64,000 nucleotides of DNA from Caccocola sp964450835. Lineage in GTDB: Bacteria; Synergistota; Synergistia; Synergistales; Synergistaceae. This document shows, piece by piece, positions 52,806 to 63,646 of this stretch. Made by a program: the position numbers and the translations under genes. Location: the NCBI GenBank assembly GCA_964450835.1, contig CAYVEQ010000001.1, forward strand, positions 27,197-91,196. Direction: 5' to 3'. Positions within the stretch are counted from its first letter, which is position 1. Every line of letters begins with the position of its first letter. The notes under the pieces were generated by a model. That model made no database searches. It was not told where the DNA came from and saw nothing but the letters and a program-made list of their open reading frames with translations.

Positions 52806-54176
52806 ATGTGCGGAGTATTCGGGGCCTACAGCGCAAGCGGCAGCCCCGTTCTCGAAGACGTTTATCTGGGCCTCTGCGCTTTGCAGCACAGAGGGCAGCT
52901 TTCGGCCGGAGTGGCGTGGACCGAGGATGCGGCCATTCAGGTCAAAAAAGGGCCCGGCCTCGTCCATGAAGCCCTTTCGCAGAGCGATCTCGCCAAAATC
53001 CCGGCTGTCGCCGCGATAGGACACGTCCGCTACGCCACAGCGGGAGGCACGCGCCCGGAAAACTGCCAGCCTCTCGGGGCAAATTACGCGCAGGGGCCGA
53101 TAGCTCTCGCGCACAACGGGAATCTGACAAACGCGCGCGCCCTTTCCACCTATCTTGCCAACTGCGGCGCGATTTTCCAGACAACCTGCGATTCCGAGAC
53201 CATTCTCCAGCTTGTTGCCCATCAGCCGGGCACGGTCCCCCTTGAGGCGCTTGAGGCGGCACTCTCTAAAGTAGAGGGCGCCTACAGCCTCGTGGTTCTC
53301 ATCGAGAACTGCCTCATAGCGGCGCGCGATCCGTGGGGCTTCAGGCCGCTTGCGATAGGCAGACGCGGCGACGATTACTTTGTCGCTTCGGAGTCCTGCG
53401 CTTTCGACATAATCGGCGCGGAGATGGTGCGTGACGTTGAGCCGGGCGAAATTCTTGTGATAGACGGACGCGGCGTGATTTCACGCAAAATGGCTCAGAA
53501 ACCGCGCCGTTACAGGTGCTCTTTCGAGTACGTCTATTTCGCGCGCCCCGACAGCGTGATAGACGGGCGGTCCGTTTACAAAACGCGCAAAGAACTCGGC
53601 GCGACGCTCGCAAGACGCTGCGCCTGCCCGAAGAACGCGATAGTCGCGGGAATGCCGGACAGCGGCACGCTCGCCGCGCTGGGCCTCGCGGAAGAGGCCG
53701 GCGCCCGCTTTGAGACAGGCGTAATCCGAAACCGCTACGTCGGACGCACCTTCATACAGCCAACGCAGCGCGTGCGCGAAGCGGGCGTGAAAATAAAGCT
53801 TAATCCCCAGCCCGGCATATTCGAAGGCAAAGAGGCGGTCATCGTGGACGACAGCCTGGTCCGCGGCACGACCGCTGGGCGTGTTGTTTCAATGATAAGG
53901 GAGAGCGGCGCGAGCAAAGTGCACATGCGCATAGCTTCCCCGCCTGTGCGTTTCCCGTGCTATTACGGGATCGACACCCCGACTTCATCGGAGCTTGCCG
54001 CGGCTCAGACTGAAATTCCCGACCTCTGCCGCGAAATAGACGCGGACTCGCTCGAATATATAAGCTGCGAGGATTTGCGCCGCGCCATCGGCCTCCCGGA
54101 AGAAGAACTGTGCACCGCCTGCTTCGACGGGAATTATTTAGAGGAAGAAGAAAAAGACGATTTTTTAGGTTTTTAG
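52806..54176 (+). CDS. purF: PurF, amidophosphoribosyltransferase (catalytically complete copy)
   Basis: First committed step of purine synthesis: PRPP + glutamine to phosphoribosylamine. 456 residues. The glutaminase half is complete: Cys2 exposed after Met removal (MCGVFGAY), Arg29 in LQHRGQ, GHVRYATAGG (Arg75), AHNGNLTN (Asn104-Gly105), CDSE (Asp129). The transferase half has the flexible loop RNRYVGRTFIQPTQ and the PRPP motif VIVDDSLVRGTT. Fe-S ligands match the Bacillus type (Cys in RYRCSFEY, FPCYYG and CTAC). No propeptide is present. It starts two bases after purL. A second copy lies one gene downstream. Confidence 0.96.
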   Translation: MCGVFGAYSASGSPVLEDVYLGLCALQHRGQLSAGVAWTEDAAIQVKKGPGLVHEALSQSDLAKIPAVAAIGHVRYATAGGTRPENCQPLGANYAQGPIALAHNGNLTNARALSTYLANCGAIFQTTCDSETILQLVAHQPGTVPLEALEAALSKVEGAYSLVVLIENCLIAARDPWGFRPLAIGRRGDDYFVASESCAFDIIGAEMVRDVEPGEILVIDGRGVISRKMAQKPRRYRCSFEYVYFARPDSVIDGRSVYKTRKELGATLARRCACPKNAIVAGMPDSGTLAALGLAEEAGARFETGVIRNRYVGRTFIQPTQRVREAGVKIKLNPQPGIFEGKEAVIVDDSLVRGTTAGRVVSMIRESGASKVHMRIASPPVRFPCYYGIDTPTSSELAAAQTEIPDLCREIDADSLEYISCEDLRRAIGLPEEELCTACFDGNYLEEEEKDDFLGF

Positions 54177-54222
54177 CTCCGGAGACAAAATTTCCGGAAT
54201 TTACATTTACGGAGGATTGCAA

Positions 54223-54936
54223 ATGAATCTCACAAAGAAGGATTTTATCTACGAGGGCAAGGCCAAGAAACTCTACACGACGGAGGATCCGGACTACGTG
54301 ATAGTCGAATACAAAGACAGTTTCACGGCTTTCAACGGGCTGAAAAAGGCCACGATGGGCGGCAAGGGCATCCTCAACAACAAGATTTCGTCGAAGCTCT
54401 TCGGCATTCTCGCGGAAAAGGGCGTCGAATCCCATTTCGTCGAGCGGATAGACGACACGTGCCAGATAGTGAAGCGCGTCAGCATCGTCCCGCTTGAGGT
54501 AATCGTCCGCAACATCACTACCGGCTCTCTCTGCAAACGCCTCGGCGTCAGGGAAGGCATGGAGCTTCCCCGTCCGCTGTTTGAGATGTGCTACAAGGAC
54601 GACGCGCTCGGAGACCCCTTCATCATCGAGGACCACGCTCTTCTTTTCGGCTGGGCCACAAAGGAGGAGCTGGACAAAATCAAAGAAACCTCGCTCCGCG
54701 TCAACGGGATACTCAAAGACTACTTCGCGAAACTCGGCGTCGTTCTCGTGGACTTCAAGCTCGAATTCGGCAAGGACAGACACGGCAATCTGATTCTCGC
54801 CGACGAAATCTCACCCGACACCTGCCGTTTCTGGGACAAGTCGACAGGAGACCGTCTGGACAAGGACCGTTTCCGCAAGGACCTGGGCGACGTGCTCGGC
54901 GCTTACGAGGAAATCTGGAGAAGGATATCGGCGTAA
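54223..54936 (+). CDS. purC: PurC, SAICAR synthetase
   Basis: Joins aspartate to CAIR in the purine pathway. 237 residues: start YEGKAKKLY, the ATP-binding region GKGILNNKISSKLF, RNITTGSLCKRLG, and the catalytic LVDFKLEFG...LADEISPDTCRFWD. ACGGAGG seven bases upstream supports the ATG at 54223. It lies between the two purF copies, after a 46-base gap with a small CCGGA/TCCGG inverted repeat. Confidence 0.97.
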   Translation: MNLTKKDFIYEGKAKKLYTTEDPDYVIVEYKDSFTAFNGLKKATMGGKGILNNKISSKLFGILAEKGVESHFVERIDDTCQIVKRVSIVPLEVIVRNITTGSLCKRLGVREGMELPRPLFEMCYKDDALGDPFIIEDHALLFGWATKEELDKIKETSLRVNGILKDYFAKLGVVLVDFKLEFGKDRHGNLILADEISPDTCRFWDKSTGDRLDKDRFRKDLGDVLGAYEEIWRRISA

Positions 54937-54942
54937 CCTGAT

Positions 54943-56295
54943 ATGAGCGGCATTTTCGGCGCGTACAGCGTCAGGAACCAAACTGTACTCGAAGAGGTCT
55001 ATCTCGGCCTATACGCGCTTCAGCACCGGGGACAGGAGTCGGCCGGAATCGCATGGGCGCGTGAAGGGCACGCCGCCTCGGCCCGCGGATTCGGCCTTCT
55101 CCACAACGCGATAGACCAGCACAAACTTTCGCTCGAACCGGCCAGGTGCGCGATAGGCCACGTCAGGTCCGTGCCGCTTGAAAGCGCCCGTCTCTGCAAC
55201 GTTCTGCCGGTATGCGCCAACTATGCGCGCGGCCCCATCGCGATCGCCCACGACGGCCTTATAACCAACCTTGACTCGCTGAAGTCGCAGCTGGAATCGC
55301 GCGGCGCGATATTCCAGTCCGCCACGAACTCGGAGGCCATTCTCCACATGGTCGCCCACAAACCGCATATGGAACCGGTCGACGCCATCGTTGACGCGCT
55401 AAAAAGGCTCGAAGGCTCCTACGCGATAACAGTGATGCACGGCGACGCGCTTGTCGCCGCCCGCGACCCTTACGGCTTCAAGCCTCTGGTCATCGGCGAG
55501 CGCGACGGCACATATTACGCCGCCTCCGAGTCGTGCGCGCTTGACATAGTGGGCGCCAGGCTACTGCGCGACGTGGCGCCGGGCGAGATCGTGATAATCA
55601 ACGCCGGCGGCATGAAGAGCCTGCGCGTGCGCGCAGACCGCCCCGAGCGCTGTATGCACTGCTCGTTTGAGTACGTCTACACGGCGCGCCCGGACAGCAT
55701 AATCGACGGAAGATCCGTCTACGAGGCGCGCAAAGAGATGGGACGCCGCCTCGCGCTCAAAGCTCCCTGCGCTGGCGCCGACCTTGTCGCCGGCACGCCC
55801 GACAGCGGGACAATAGCGGCTGTCGGCTACGCCCGGGCCGCCTCGGTTCCCTTCGAGATGGCGGTGGTCCGCAACCGCTACGTCGGACGCACGTTTATCC
55901 AGCCCACGCAGAAAGTACGCGAGCTGGGCGTGAAAATAAAGCTCAACCCGATAGCCGGGCTTTTCAAAGACAAACGCGCCGTGATAGTGGACGATTCCAT
56001 CGTGCGCGGCACGACGGCGGAACGCATCGTAACGATGATACGCGGCTGCGGCGCGGACGAGGTGCATCTGCGCATCGCCTCTCCGCCCGTCACTCACCCC
56101 TGTCGTTACGGCATCGATACACGCAAGGAAGAAACTCTCGCCGCCGTGCGCATGACGAGGAACGAACTCTGCCGCAAAGTCGGCGCGAACTCTCTCGACT
56201 ATCTCGCGGAGGAAGACCTTATCGCAGCGATAGGGCTTCCCGGGGACAAGCTCTGCACGGCCTGCTTCAGCGGCAGATATCTTGAGAAATATTAA
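54943..56295 (+). CDS. PurF paralogue with degenerate glutaminase site
   Basis: 450 residues, aligning without gaps to the upstream PurF over the N-terminal 130 positions, but residue 2, the nucleophilic Cys, is Ser (MSGIFGAY). Other glutamine-site residues have also changed: GHVRYATAG is GHVRSVPLE, AHNGN is AHDGL (oxyanion Asn104 to Asp), CDSE is TNSE (Asp129 to Asn). Arg29, Arg75 and Gly105 remain. The transferase half looks intact: RNRYVGRTFIQPTQ, VIVDDSIVRGTT, and Fe-S cysteines (MHCSFEY, HPCRYG, CTAC). Known PurF chemistry implies loss of glutamine use but possible ammonia-dependent activity; a regulatory or structural partner of PurF is the alternative. No good ribosome site: it probably depends on coupling to the purC stop seven bases upstream. 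Confidence 0.9.
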   Translation: MSGIFGAYSVRNQTVLEEVYLGLYALQHRGQESAGIAWAREGHAASARGFGLLHNAIDQHKLSLEPARCAIGHVRSVPLESARLCNVLPVCANYARGPIAIAHDGLITNLDSLKSQLESRGAIFQSATNSEAILHMVAHKPHMEPVDAIVDALKRLEGSYAITVMHGDALVAARDPYGFKPLVIGERDGTYYAASESCALDIVGARLLRDVAPGEIVIINAGGMKSLRVRADRPERCMHCSFEYVYTARPDSIIDGRSVYEARKEMGRRLALKAPCAGADLVAGTPDSGTIAAVGYARAASVPFEMAVVRNRYVGRTFIQPTQKVRELGVKIKLNPIAGLFKDKRAVIVDDSIVRGTTAERIVTMIRGCGADEVHLRIASPPVTHPCRYGIDTRKEETLAAVRMTRNELCRKVGANSLDYLAEEDLIAAIGLPGDKLCTACFSGRYLEKY

Positions 56296-56308
56296 AGGGG
56301 GAACTCTG

Positions 56309-57303
56309 TTGGGCAAACTCAGTTACGAAAAATCGGGGGTAAGCATCTCAGGCGGCGACGCGTGGGTCGAAACGATAAAGTCCCTCTTAGAAAGACACCC
56401 CAGAGACAAAAACTGCGTCGGCGGGGTCGGAGGCTTCGCCGGCCTTTACAGAATAGGCGGAGGCAAATGCCTCGCGGCCTGCACCGACGGCGTCGGCACA
56501 AAGCTGGAACTGGCAAAGGCAACGGGACTGTACCGCGGGCTGGGACAGGACCTGGTCGCGATGAACGTCAACGATTTAGTGACAGTCGGCGCGCGCCCGC
56601 TCTTCTTCCTCGACTACGCCGCATGCGGGAAACTCAACGAAAAAATCCTCGCGCCGATAGTAGAGGGAATAATAGACGCCTGCGAAGAGAGTTTCTGCGC
56701 GCTGCTCGGAGGCGAAACCGCGGAAATGCCGGGCGTCTACGACACGGACGGCTTTGATCTCGCCGGCTTTGCCGCAGGCATCGTCGACGAGGACAAAATC
56801 ATCGACGGCGGCGAGATACAGGAAGGCAATATCTTAGTCGGCATAGAAAGCTCCGGCATACACAGCAACGGTTACAGCCTCGTGCGCGGTGCGTTGGGCA
56901 AAGACGGGCTGAACATAGACCTCGCCTCCACCCCGAAAGGCTGGGGAGAGACAGTCGCGGAAGCCGTCATGCGCCCCACCCGCCTTTACGTGAAAGCGGC
57001 GCTCGCCGCCGCAAAAACGGGCGTCGTGCGCGGCATGGCCCACATAACCGGAGGCGGCATGTACGGCAACGTCATACGCGTCATTCCGAAGCATCTCGAC
57101 ATCAACATCGACTTCGGCTCGTGGAAAAGGCCGGAAATTTTCGACCTTGTGCAGAGCGCGGGAATCGACGAGGAAGAGATGCGCAGGGTATTCAACCTCG
57201 GCATAGGCTTTGTATTCGTCACAGACCACAAAGATCTGAAAACTCTCGAGGACGCCCTTTCGCCTCTCGGCGAACGCCCTAAAGTCATCGGGGAGGTAAT
57301 AAA

Positions 57304-57325
<22 letters not shown>
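56309..57325 (+). CDS. purM: PurM, AIR synthetase
   Basis: ATP-dependent ring closure of FGAM to AIR. About 338 residues: SYEKSGVSISGGD, GGFAGLYRI, CTDGVGTKLELAK, GQDLVAMNVNDLVTVGA, LGGETAEMPGVY, and HITGGGMYGN are all family motifs. I chose the TTG at 56309, with GGGGG seven bases upstream; an in-frame TTG at 56282 lies inside purF2. The end overlaps purN by 22 bases. Confidence 0.95.
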
Positions 57326-59433
<2,108 letters not shown>

Positions 59434-59445
59434 GGAGGGATAACG

Positions 59446-60723
59446 ATGAAAGTTATGGTGCTTGGCGGCGGCGGACGCGAACACGCCATAGTTCACGCTT
59501 TCTCAAGGTCAAGCGTAACCACCGAGCTTCACTGCTGCCCGGGAAACCCGGGAATCGCGAAACTTGCCCTCTGCCACGCCGGAGACCCGTGCGACCCCGA
59601 AGCGATGAAAGAGCTCTGCAAATGGCTCGGCATAGAACTTGTATTCATAGGGCCCGAGGCTCCTCTGGTCGCGGGAACCGCCGACGCCCTGCGCGGCGCC
59701 GGCATACCGGTGGCAGGCCCCGGCGCCTCCGGCGCGCGCCTCGAAGGAAGCAAAGCCTTCTCAAAAACATTCATGAAAAAACACGGCATTCCGACATCGG
59801 ATTTTGACCTCTGCGAAACCATCGCCGAATGTGAGGCCGCTCTTAAAAAACGGAACGCCCCCTTCGTCGTAAAAGCCGACGGCCTTGCGGCCGGCAAAGG
59901 AGCTTTTCTGCCCGAAACTTATGAAGACGCTCTCTCCGTCTGCCGCATGATGCTTGAAGAGCGGAAGCTCGGCGCGGCCGGCAGTGTAATAGTGATAGAA
60001 GACTATGTGGAAGGCACGGAAATGACCGTACTCGCACTCACCGACGGAAAAACGGCGCGCATGCTCCCCTCAAGCCAGGACCACAAGCGCGCCCTCGACG
60101 GAGACAAAGGCCCCAACACCGGCGGAATGGGCGCCTACTCCCCCGTGCCGTGGGTCAGCGAAGCCTTCATGAAAAAGGTCACCGACGAAGTGCTTGACCC
60201 TACAATAAAAGGACTCGAGGCGGAAGGCATACCGTACCGCGGAGTCATCTACGCCGGAATAATGATAAAGCCCGACGGCTCGCTCTCCGTACTCGAATAC
60301 AACGTGCGCCTCGGCGACCCGGAAACGCAGGTCGTTCTTCCGGCCTTCGGCGGCGACTTCGGCGAAGCGGCTCTCGCCTGTGCGAAAGGCGAGCTCGGCA
60401 AATTGGAATGGCCCGGCGCGGTACGCGCGGCTCTGGGCGTAGTGATGGCATCCGGCGGCTACCCCGGCGCCTTTGAAAAAGGCTGCGAAATCACCGGGAC
60501 CGACGTAATCGTACCGAACACATTCGTCTACCACGCCGGCACAAAAACTGACGGCAAAGGACGCCTCGTAACAAACGGCGGCCGCGTGCTGACAGTAGTG
60601 GGACTCGGCGGCACGCTGCAAGAAGCGCGCGAGCGCGCTTACTCCAGAGTCGCCGGCATACATTTTGAAAAAGAACATCACAGAAACGACATCGGCGACA
60701 AATCACTGAAAAGGAGCAAATAA
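59446..60723 (+). CDS. purD: PurD, GAR synthetase
   Basis: ATP-grasp ligase that joins glycine to phosphoribosylamine. 425 residues: start VMVLGGGGREHAI, FIGPEAPLVAGTAD, SKTFMKKHGIPT, VKADGLAAGKG, QDHKRALDGDKGPNTGGMGAYSP, and the metal site EYNVRLGDPETQ. GGAGG precedes the ATG. The C-terminal tail (FEKEHHRNDIGDKSLKRSK) is longer and more basic than usual. The product of PurF (or the paralogue) is its unstable substrate. Confidence 0.97.
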   Translation: MKVMVLGGGGREHAIVHAFSRSSVTTELHCCPGNPGIAKLALCHAGDPCDPEAMKELCKWLGIELVFIGPEAPLVAGTADALRGAGIPVAGPGASGARLEGSKAFSKTFMKKHGIPTSDFDLCETIAECEAALKKRNAPFVVKADGLAAGKGAFLPETYEDALSVCRMMLEERKLGAAGSVIVIEDYVEGTEMTVLALTDGKTARMLPSSQDHKRALDGDKGPNTGGMGAYSPVPWVSEAFMKKVTDEVLDPTIKGLEAEGIPYRGVIYAGIMIKPDGSLSVLEYNVRLGDPETQVVLPAFGGDFGEAALACAKGELGKLEWPGAVRAALGVVMASGGYPGAFEKGCEITGTDVIVPNTFVYHAGTKTDGKGRLVTNGGRVLTVVGLGGTLQEARERAYSRVAGIHFEKEHHRNDIGDKSLKRSK

Positions 60724-60724
60724 A

Positions 60725-61240
60725 ATGGCGTCTCCGAAAATCGGCATAATCCTGGGCTCGGCCTCGGACATACCCGTAGTGGAAAAAGGCACGCCGGTTC
60801 TTGACGAACTGGGCATAGAATACGAAGTGGCGATAGCGTCAGCTCACCGCACGCCGCAGGATGTAGAGGGCTACGCGAAAAAAGCCCGCGCGCGCGGAAT
60901 ACGGGTCCTGATAGCTGTAGCCGGACTCTCGGCTGCGCTTCCCGGAGTCGCGGCCGCGTCGACGACCCTCCCCGTGATAGGCGTTCCGGTAAAAGGCGGC
61001 GCCATTGACGGCATCGACGCTCTCCTCTCGATAGCGCAGATGCCTCCCGGAGTCCCAGCAGCGTCGGTCGGACTCAACGGCGCTAAAAACGCCTGCCTTA
61101 TGGCGGCGCGCATAATCGCGGCGGCAGACGGCGAACTGACCGAAAAGCTGGAAGCCTACGCGGCAAAGGAAGCTCAAAAAGTCCGCGAAAGCCGCGAAAA
61201 ACTGCAAAATCTTCCCGCCGCGCCGGGCGAAGCATATTAA
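60725..61240 (+). CDS. purE: PurE, AIR carboxylase / CAIR mutase
   Basis: 171 residues, last gene of the operon, starting two bases after purD. GSASDIPV and the catalytic His41 in ASAHRTP are present. The AAHLPG motif of class I PurE, which works with PurK and N5-CAIR, reads AGLSAALPG here (66-74), with Ala in place of the second His; this resembles class II enzymes (AGxSNAL) that take CO2 directly. No purK lies in the window, which agrees, but purK could be elsewhere. GVPVKGGAIDGIDALLSIAQMP is closer to class I, so the class is uncertain. Confidence 0.92.
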   Translation: MASPKIGIILGSASDIPVVEKGTPVLDELGIEYEVAIASAHRTPQDVEGYAKKARARGIRVLIAVAGLSAALPGVAAASTTLPVIGVPVKGGAIDGIDALLSIAQMPPGVPAASVGLNGAKNACLMAARIIAAADGELTEKLEAYAAKEAQKVRESREKLQNLPAAPGEAY

Positions 61241-61258
61241 AAGACAGCCCGCGATAAA

Positions 61259-61292
61259 GAAAAAGCCGTACATAACATGTACGGCTTTTTCT
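61259..61292 (+). terminator. Terminator of the purine operon
   Basis: AAAAAGCCGTACAT, three-base loop, ATGTACGGCTTTTT, then CTCT: nine G/C-containing pairs plus A-T extension with the T-run. Confidence 0.95.
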
Positions 61293-61620
61293 CTGAATTA
61301 ACACTTGCATACAACTTCCCCTGCAGGCACGGACGCGCGCCCGCGCCGCCATGTCTAACTGACGTCAGGCCTTTGCGCGGCCAAATCCGCTTACACTTCC
61401 GGCAACGGCGCGCTCTTTCGTGAGATTCCCGTCGAAGCGGCGCCTGTTCCATACTTCGCCGCTGACTGCGAGAAGCCGAACGGCCTTACAATCGCAGATT
61501 TTTTATGCGCCGCTTTTCAGCCGCTCCGCCGAGGGCAAGACCCGGCCGTCCGCGCACGCGCAGCTCCAATCAGCGTCACAAATTACAGTATAAAAACGCC
61601 CGACACACTTACCGCACGCA
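61293..61620. other. Non-coding stretch without recognisable gene
   Basis: About 330 bases between the purine terminator and the gntR remnant. Both strands have only short frames with no ribosome site. A few short G/C inverted repeats are present but nothing I can name. Confidence 0.5.
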
Positions 61621-62106
61621 CTAATAATCCGGCAGCTTCAAATCATGAAACCCATTCTGAACATGCGTTGCTATCATTGCGGACGCCTGCTCAATATCAT
61701 GTAAAAACCCCACCGGTTTCTCGTGTTCCCGCAGACTGCGGCTGTTTGCAAAATCGAGATAATCCTTAAAGAACCATATAAATATCGGTACGTTTTATCG
61801 CCGTCCGGATATGCTGCGTCAGCACACTGTTGCCGCCGGTTTCCGCGATGATAAGGTGAAAAGCGCAGTTAATGCCCGTATATCTCTCCGGATTGATTTT
61901 GTTCTCATAAACGGCATGTTCTTTCGCGAGCGCCTCCTCCGGCCGGTCAAGCACAAGCGGAGTCACGTACGGCACGGCCTTTTCAATACTCCACCGCTCC
62001 AACTTCTCCCTTACCTCATAGGCATTGACGATCTCCCTCTTTGTCGGCGACGCTACCCAAGTACCGCTGTCAGGAACAATTCTAAGCCACCCCTCCGGCG
62101 CGAGTT

Positions 62107-62161
62107 TTCTCAACGCCTCGCGCACGGGCATCCGGCTTACCCCGATTCCCCGCACAAGGGA
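62107..62161 (+). repeat. Left copy of 55-base duplication at the gap
   Basis: Identical to 62262-62316. The two copies abut the N-run and encode the same residues of the regulator, so this is an overlap of two contig ends, not biology. Confidence 0.95.
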
Positions 62162-62261
62162 NNNNNNNNNNNNNNNNNNNNNNNNNNNNNNNNNNNNNNN
62201 NNNNNNNNNNNNNNNNNNNNNNNNNNNNNNNNNNNNNNNNNNNNNNNNNNNNNNNNNNNNN
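62162..62261. other. Assembly gap (100 N)
   Basis: Exactly 100 N, the usual placeholder for a gap of unknown size. The true distance is most likely minus 55, an overlap. Confidence 0.98.
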
Positions 62262-62316
62262 TTCTCAACGCCTCGCGCACGGGCATCCGGCTTACCCCGA
62301 TTCCCCGCACAAGGGA
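62262..62316 (+). repeat. Right copy of 55-base duplication at the gap
   Basis: Matches 62107-62161 base for base; the offset keeps the regulator in frame once merged. Confidence 0.95.
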
Positions 62317-62487
62317 AAGTTCGGCGAGCCTCTGTCCGGGGCGCAGCTTCTTCAGCATTATTATCTTCATAATCTGTAAATAAGCGGCATCGGGCGCTGT
62401 CCGCTCTTGCTCAAAGAAACAATCCAACGGCATTACCTCTTACAGTGTTCTATTGTACTTTTATGTATCTCCGGAATTATAATATTT

Positions 62488-62516
62488 TTGTATTCAATAG
62501 AATACGATAGTATATA
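62488..62516 (+). promoter_or_regulatory. Aminotransferase promoter with overlapping palindromic operator
   Basis: TTGTAT, 17-base spacer, TATATA. The perfect palindrome GTATTC-AATA-GAATAC (62490-62505) covers the -35 and spacer, a typical repressor site for GntR/FCD proteins. A minus-strand TATAAT at 62476-62481 may serve the regulator, so the site could control both directions. Confidence 0.65.
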
Positions 62517-62536
62517 TCTAACTGGAGGGGCATCGG

Positions 62537-63646
62537 ATGAAATATGTAAGAATGGACATTGAAAAAGAGTCTCCGGAACAGTTCGGCTACGGCAAAATCA
62601 AAAACAACCTTACTGAAACATCCGTCAGGGATAGGAGTTTAAAAGATCTGGGAATTGTGCTTGAGGACATGCTCCTGCCATATGGCGACCATTTAGGCGA
62701 CGCCAGGCTTCGCGGCATCATTGCAAAGCAATCCGGTATCGATGATCCCGATTGCGTAATTATAACCGGCGGCGCCGCAACGGCGCTGTTTATGGTGGCG
62801 TCATCGCTGCTTGAACCGGGCAGCCATGTGATAGTCGTCAGGCCCAATTACGGGACAAACATCGCGACGCCGGAAGCGATAGGGGCGGATATCAGCTACC
62901 TTGACCTGACATTTGAAGAGGGCTTCCGTGCTGACATTGCAAAACTGGAATCAATGGTCCGTCCGGACACAAAATACATCTCGCTTACCAACCCGCACAA
63001 TCCGACCGGCACACTGATGAGCCTCAAAGAAATAAAAGAAGTTATCGCCATTGCAGAGAAGCACAATGTCCGGCTTCTAATGGACGAAACATACAGAGAC
63101 ATGTTTAAGGACGAGGTCCTGCCCGTGGCGGCGTCCCTGTCGACTAAAGTTATTTCAATCTCTTCTCTTTCAAAGACTTACGGAGTTCCCGGCATACGCA
63201 TAGGCTGGATAGTCTGCCGCGATAAAAAAATGATGGATCTCCTGCTCTGCGCCAAGGAACAAATATGCATCGGCGGCAGCGTCGTTGATGAATATATCGG
63301 GTATGTTGTCCTCTCACAGAAAGAGAGCTGGATCCCTCAGAACGACGCTCATATAGCGAAACATTTCGGCATCGTCAAAGAGTGGATCAAAAACGAAGAA
63401 TATGTGGAATGGGTAGAGCCTCGCGCAGCCTGCACCTGTTTCCCTCGCATCAAAGAAAGCGCCGGCGTGGATATTCCGAAATTCTACCGGATATTAAACG
63501 AAAAATACGGCACTTATCTCGGCCCGGGACATTGGTTCGGTTTTGACGACAGATATATGCGCATAGGATACGCCTGGCCGCTTGAACATGAACTGAGATC
63601 AGGGCTTGAAAGCATATCCGCGGCATTACGGGAAGCCAGGCAATAA
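62537..63646 (+). CDS. PLP-dependent aminotransferase, class I/II
   Basis: 369 residues, fold type I. Seen: NPHNPTG (152-158), DETY (183-186), the PLP Lys213 in SISSLSKTYG, and the Arg segment GIRIGW. The N-terminus is short and there is no DNA-binding part. The substrate is not evident; candidates are an amino acid catabolised under control of the divergent GntR regulator. GGAGG eight bases upstream supports the start. Base composition is lower in GC than in the purine operon, which with the regulator suggests an accessory catabolic cassette. Partner genes are not visible before the window ends. Confidence 0.9.
   Translation: MKYVRMDIEKESPEQFGYGKIKNNLTETSVRDRSLKDLGIVLEDMLLPYGDHLGDARLRGIIAKQSGIDDPDCVIITGGAATALFMVASSLLEPGSHVIVVRPNYGTNIATPEAIGADISYLDLTFEEGFRADIAKLESMVRPDTKYISLTNPHNPTGTLMSLKEIKEVIAIAEKHNVRLLMDETYRDMFKDEVLPVAASLSTKVISISSLSKTYGVPGIRIGWIVCRDKKMMDLLLCAKEQICIGGSVVDEYIGYVVLSQKESWIPQNDAHIAKHFGIVKEWIKNEEYVEWVEPRAACTCFPRIKESAGVDIPKFYRILNEKYGTYLGPGHWFGFDDRYMRIGYAWPLEHELRSGLESISAALREARQ

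Larger units (their letters stand above)
61621..62433 (-). pseudogene. GntR-family (FCD) regulator, frameshifted and split by an assembly gap
   Basis: If the 100-N gap and one copy of the flanking 55-base duplication are removed, the frame is restored: winged helix (LRPGQRLAELSLVRGIGVSRMPVREALRKL) followed by the FCD ligand domain (EVREKLERWSIEKAVPYVTP, FHLIIAETGG) to a stop at 61766. Beyond, the +1 frame continues with about 50 FCD-like residues (KDYLDFANSRSLREHEK, DIEQASAMIATHVQNG) to a stop at 61621, giving about 218 residues, the normal length. So there is an extra base near 61766-61776: a real frameshift or a sequence error. It is divergent from the aminotransferase, its probable target. 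Confidence 0.85.

Noticed and set aside
62107..62316. Direct repeats that might be a target-site duplication or attachment site
   Set aside because: They abut a 100-N placeholder and encode the same codons, so they are contig overlap.
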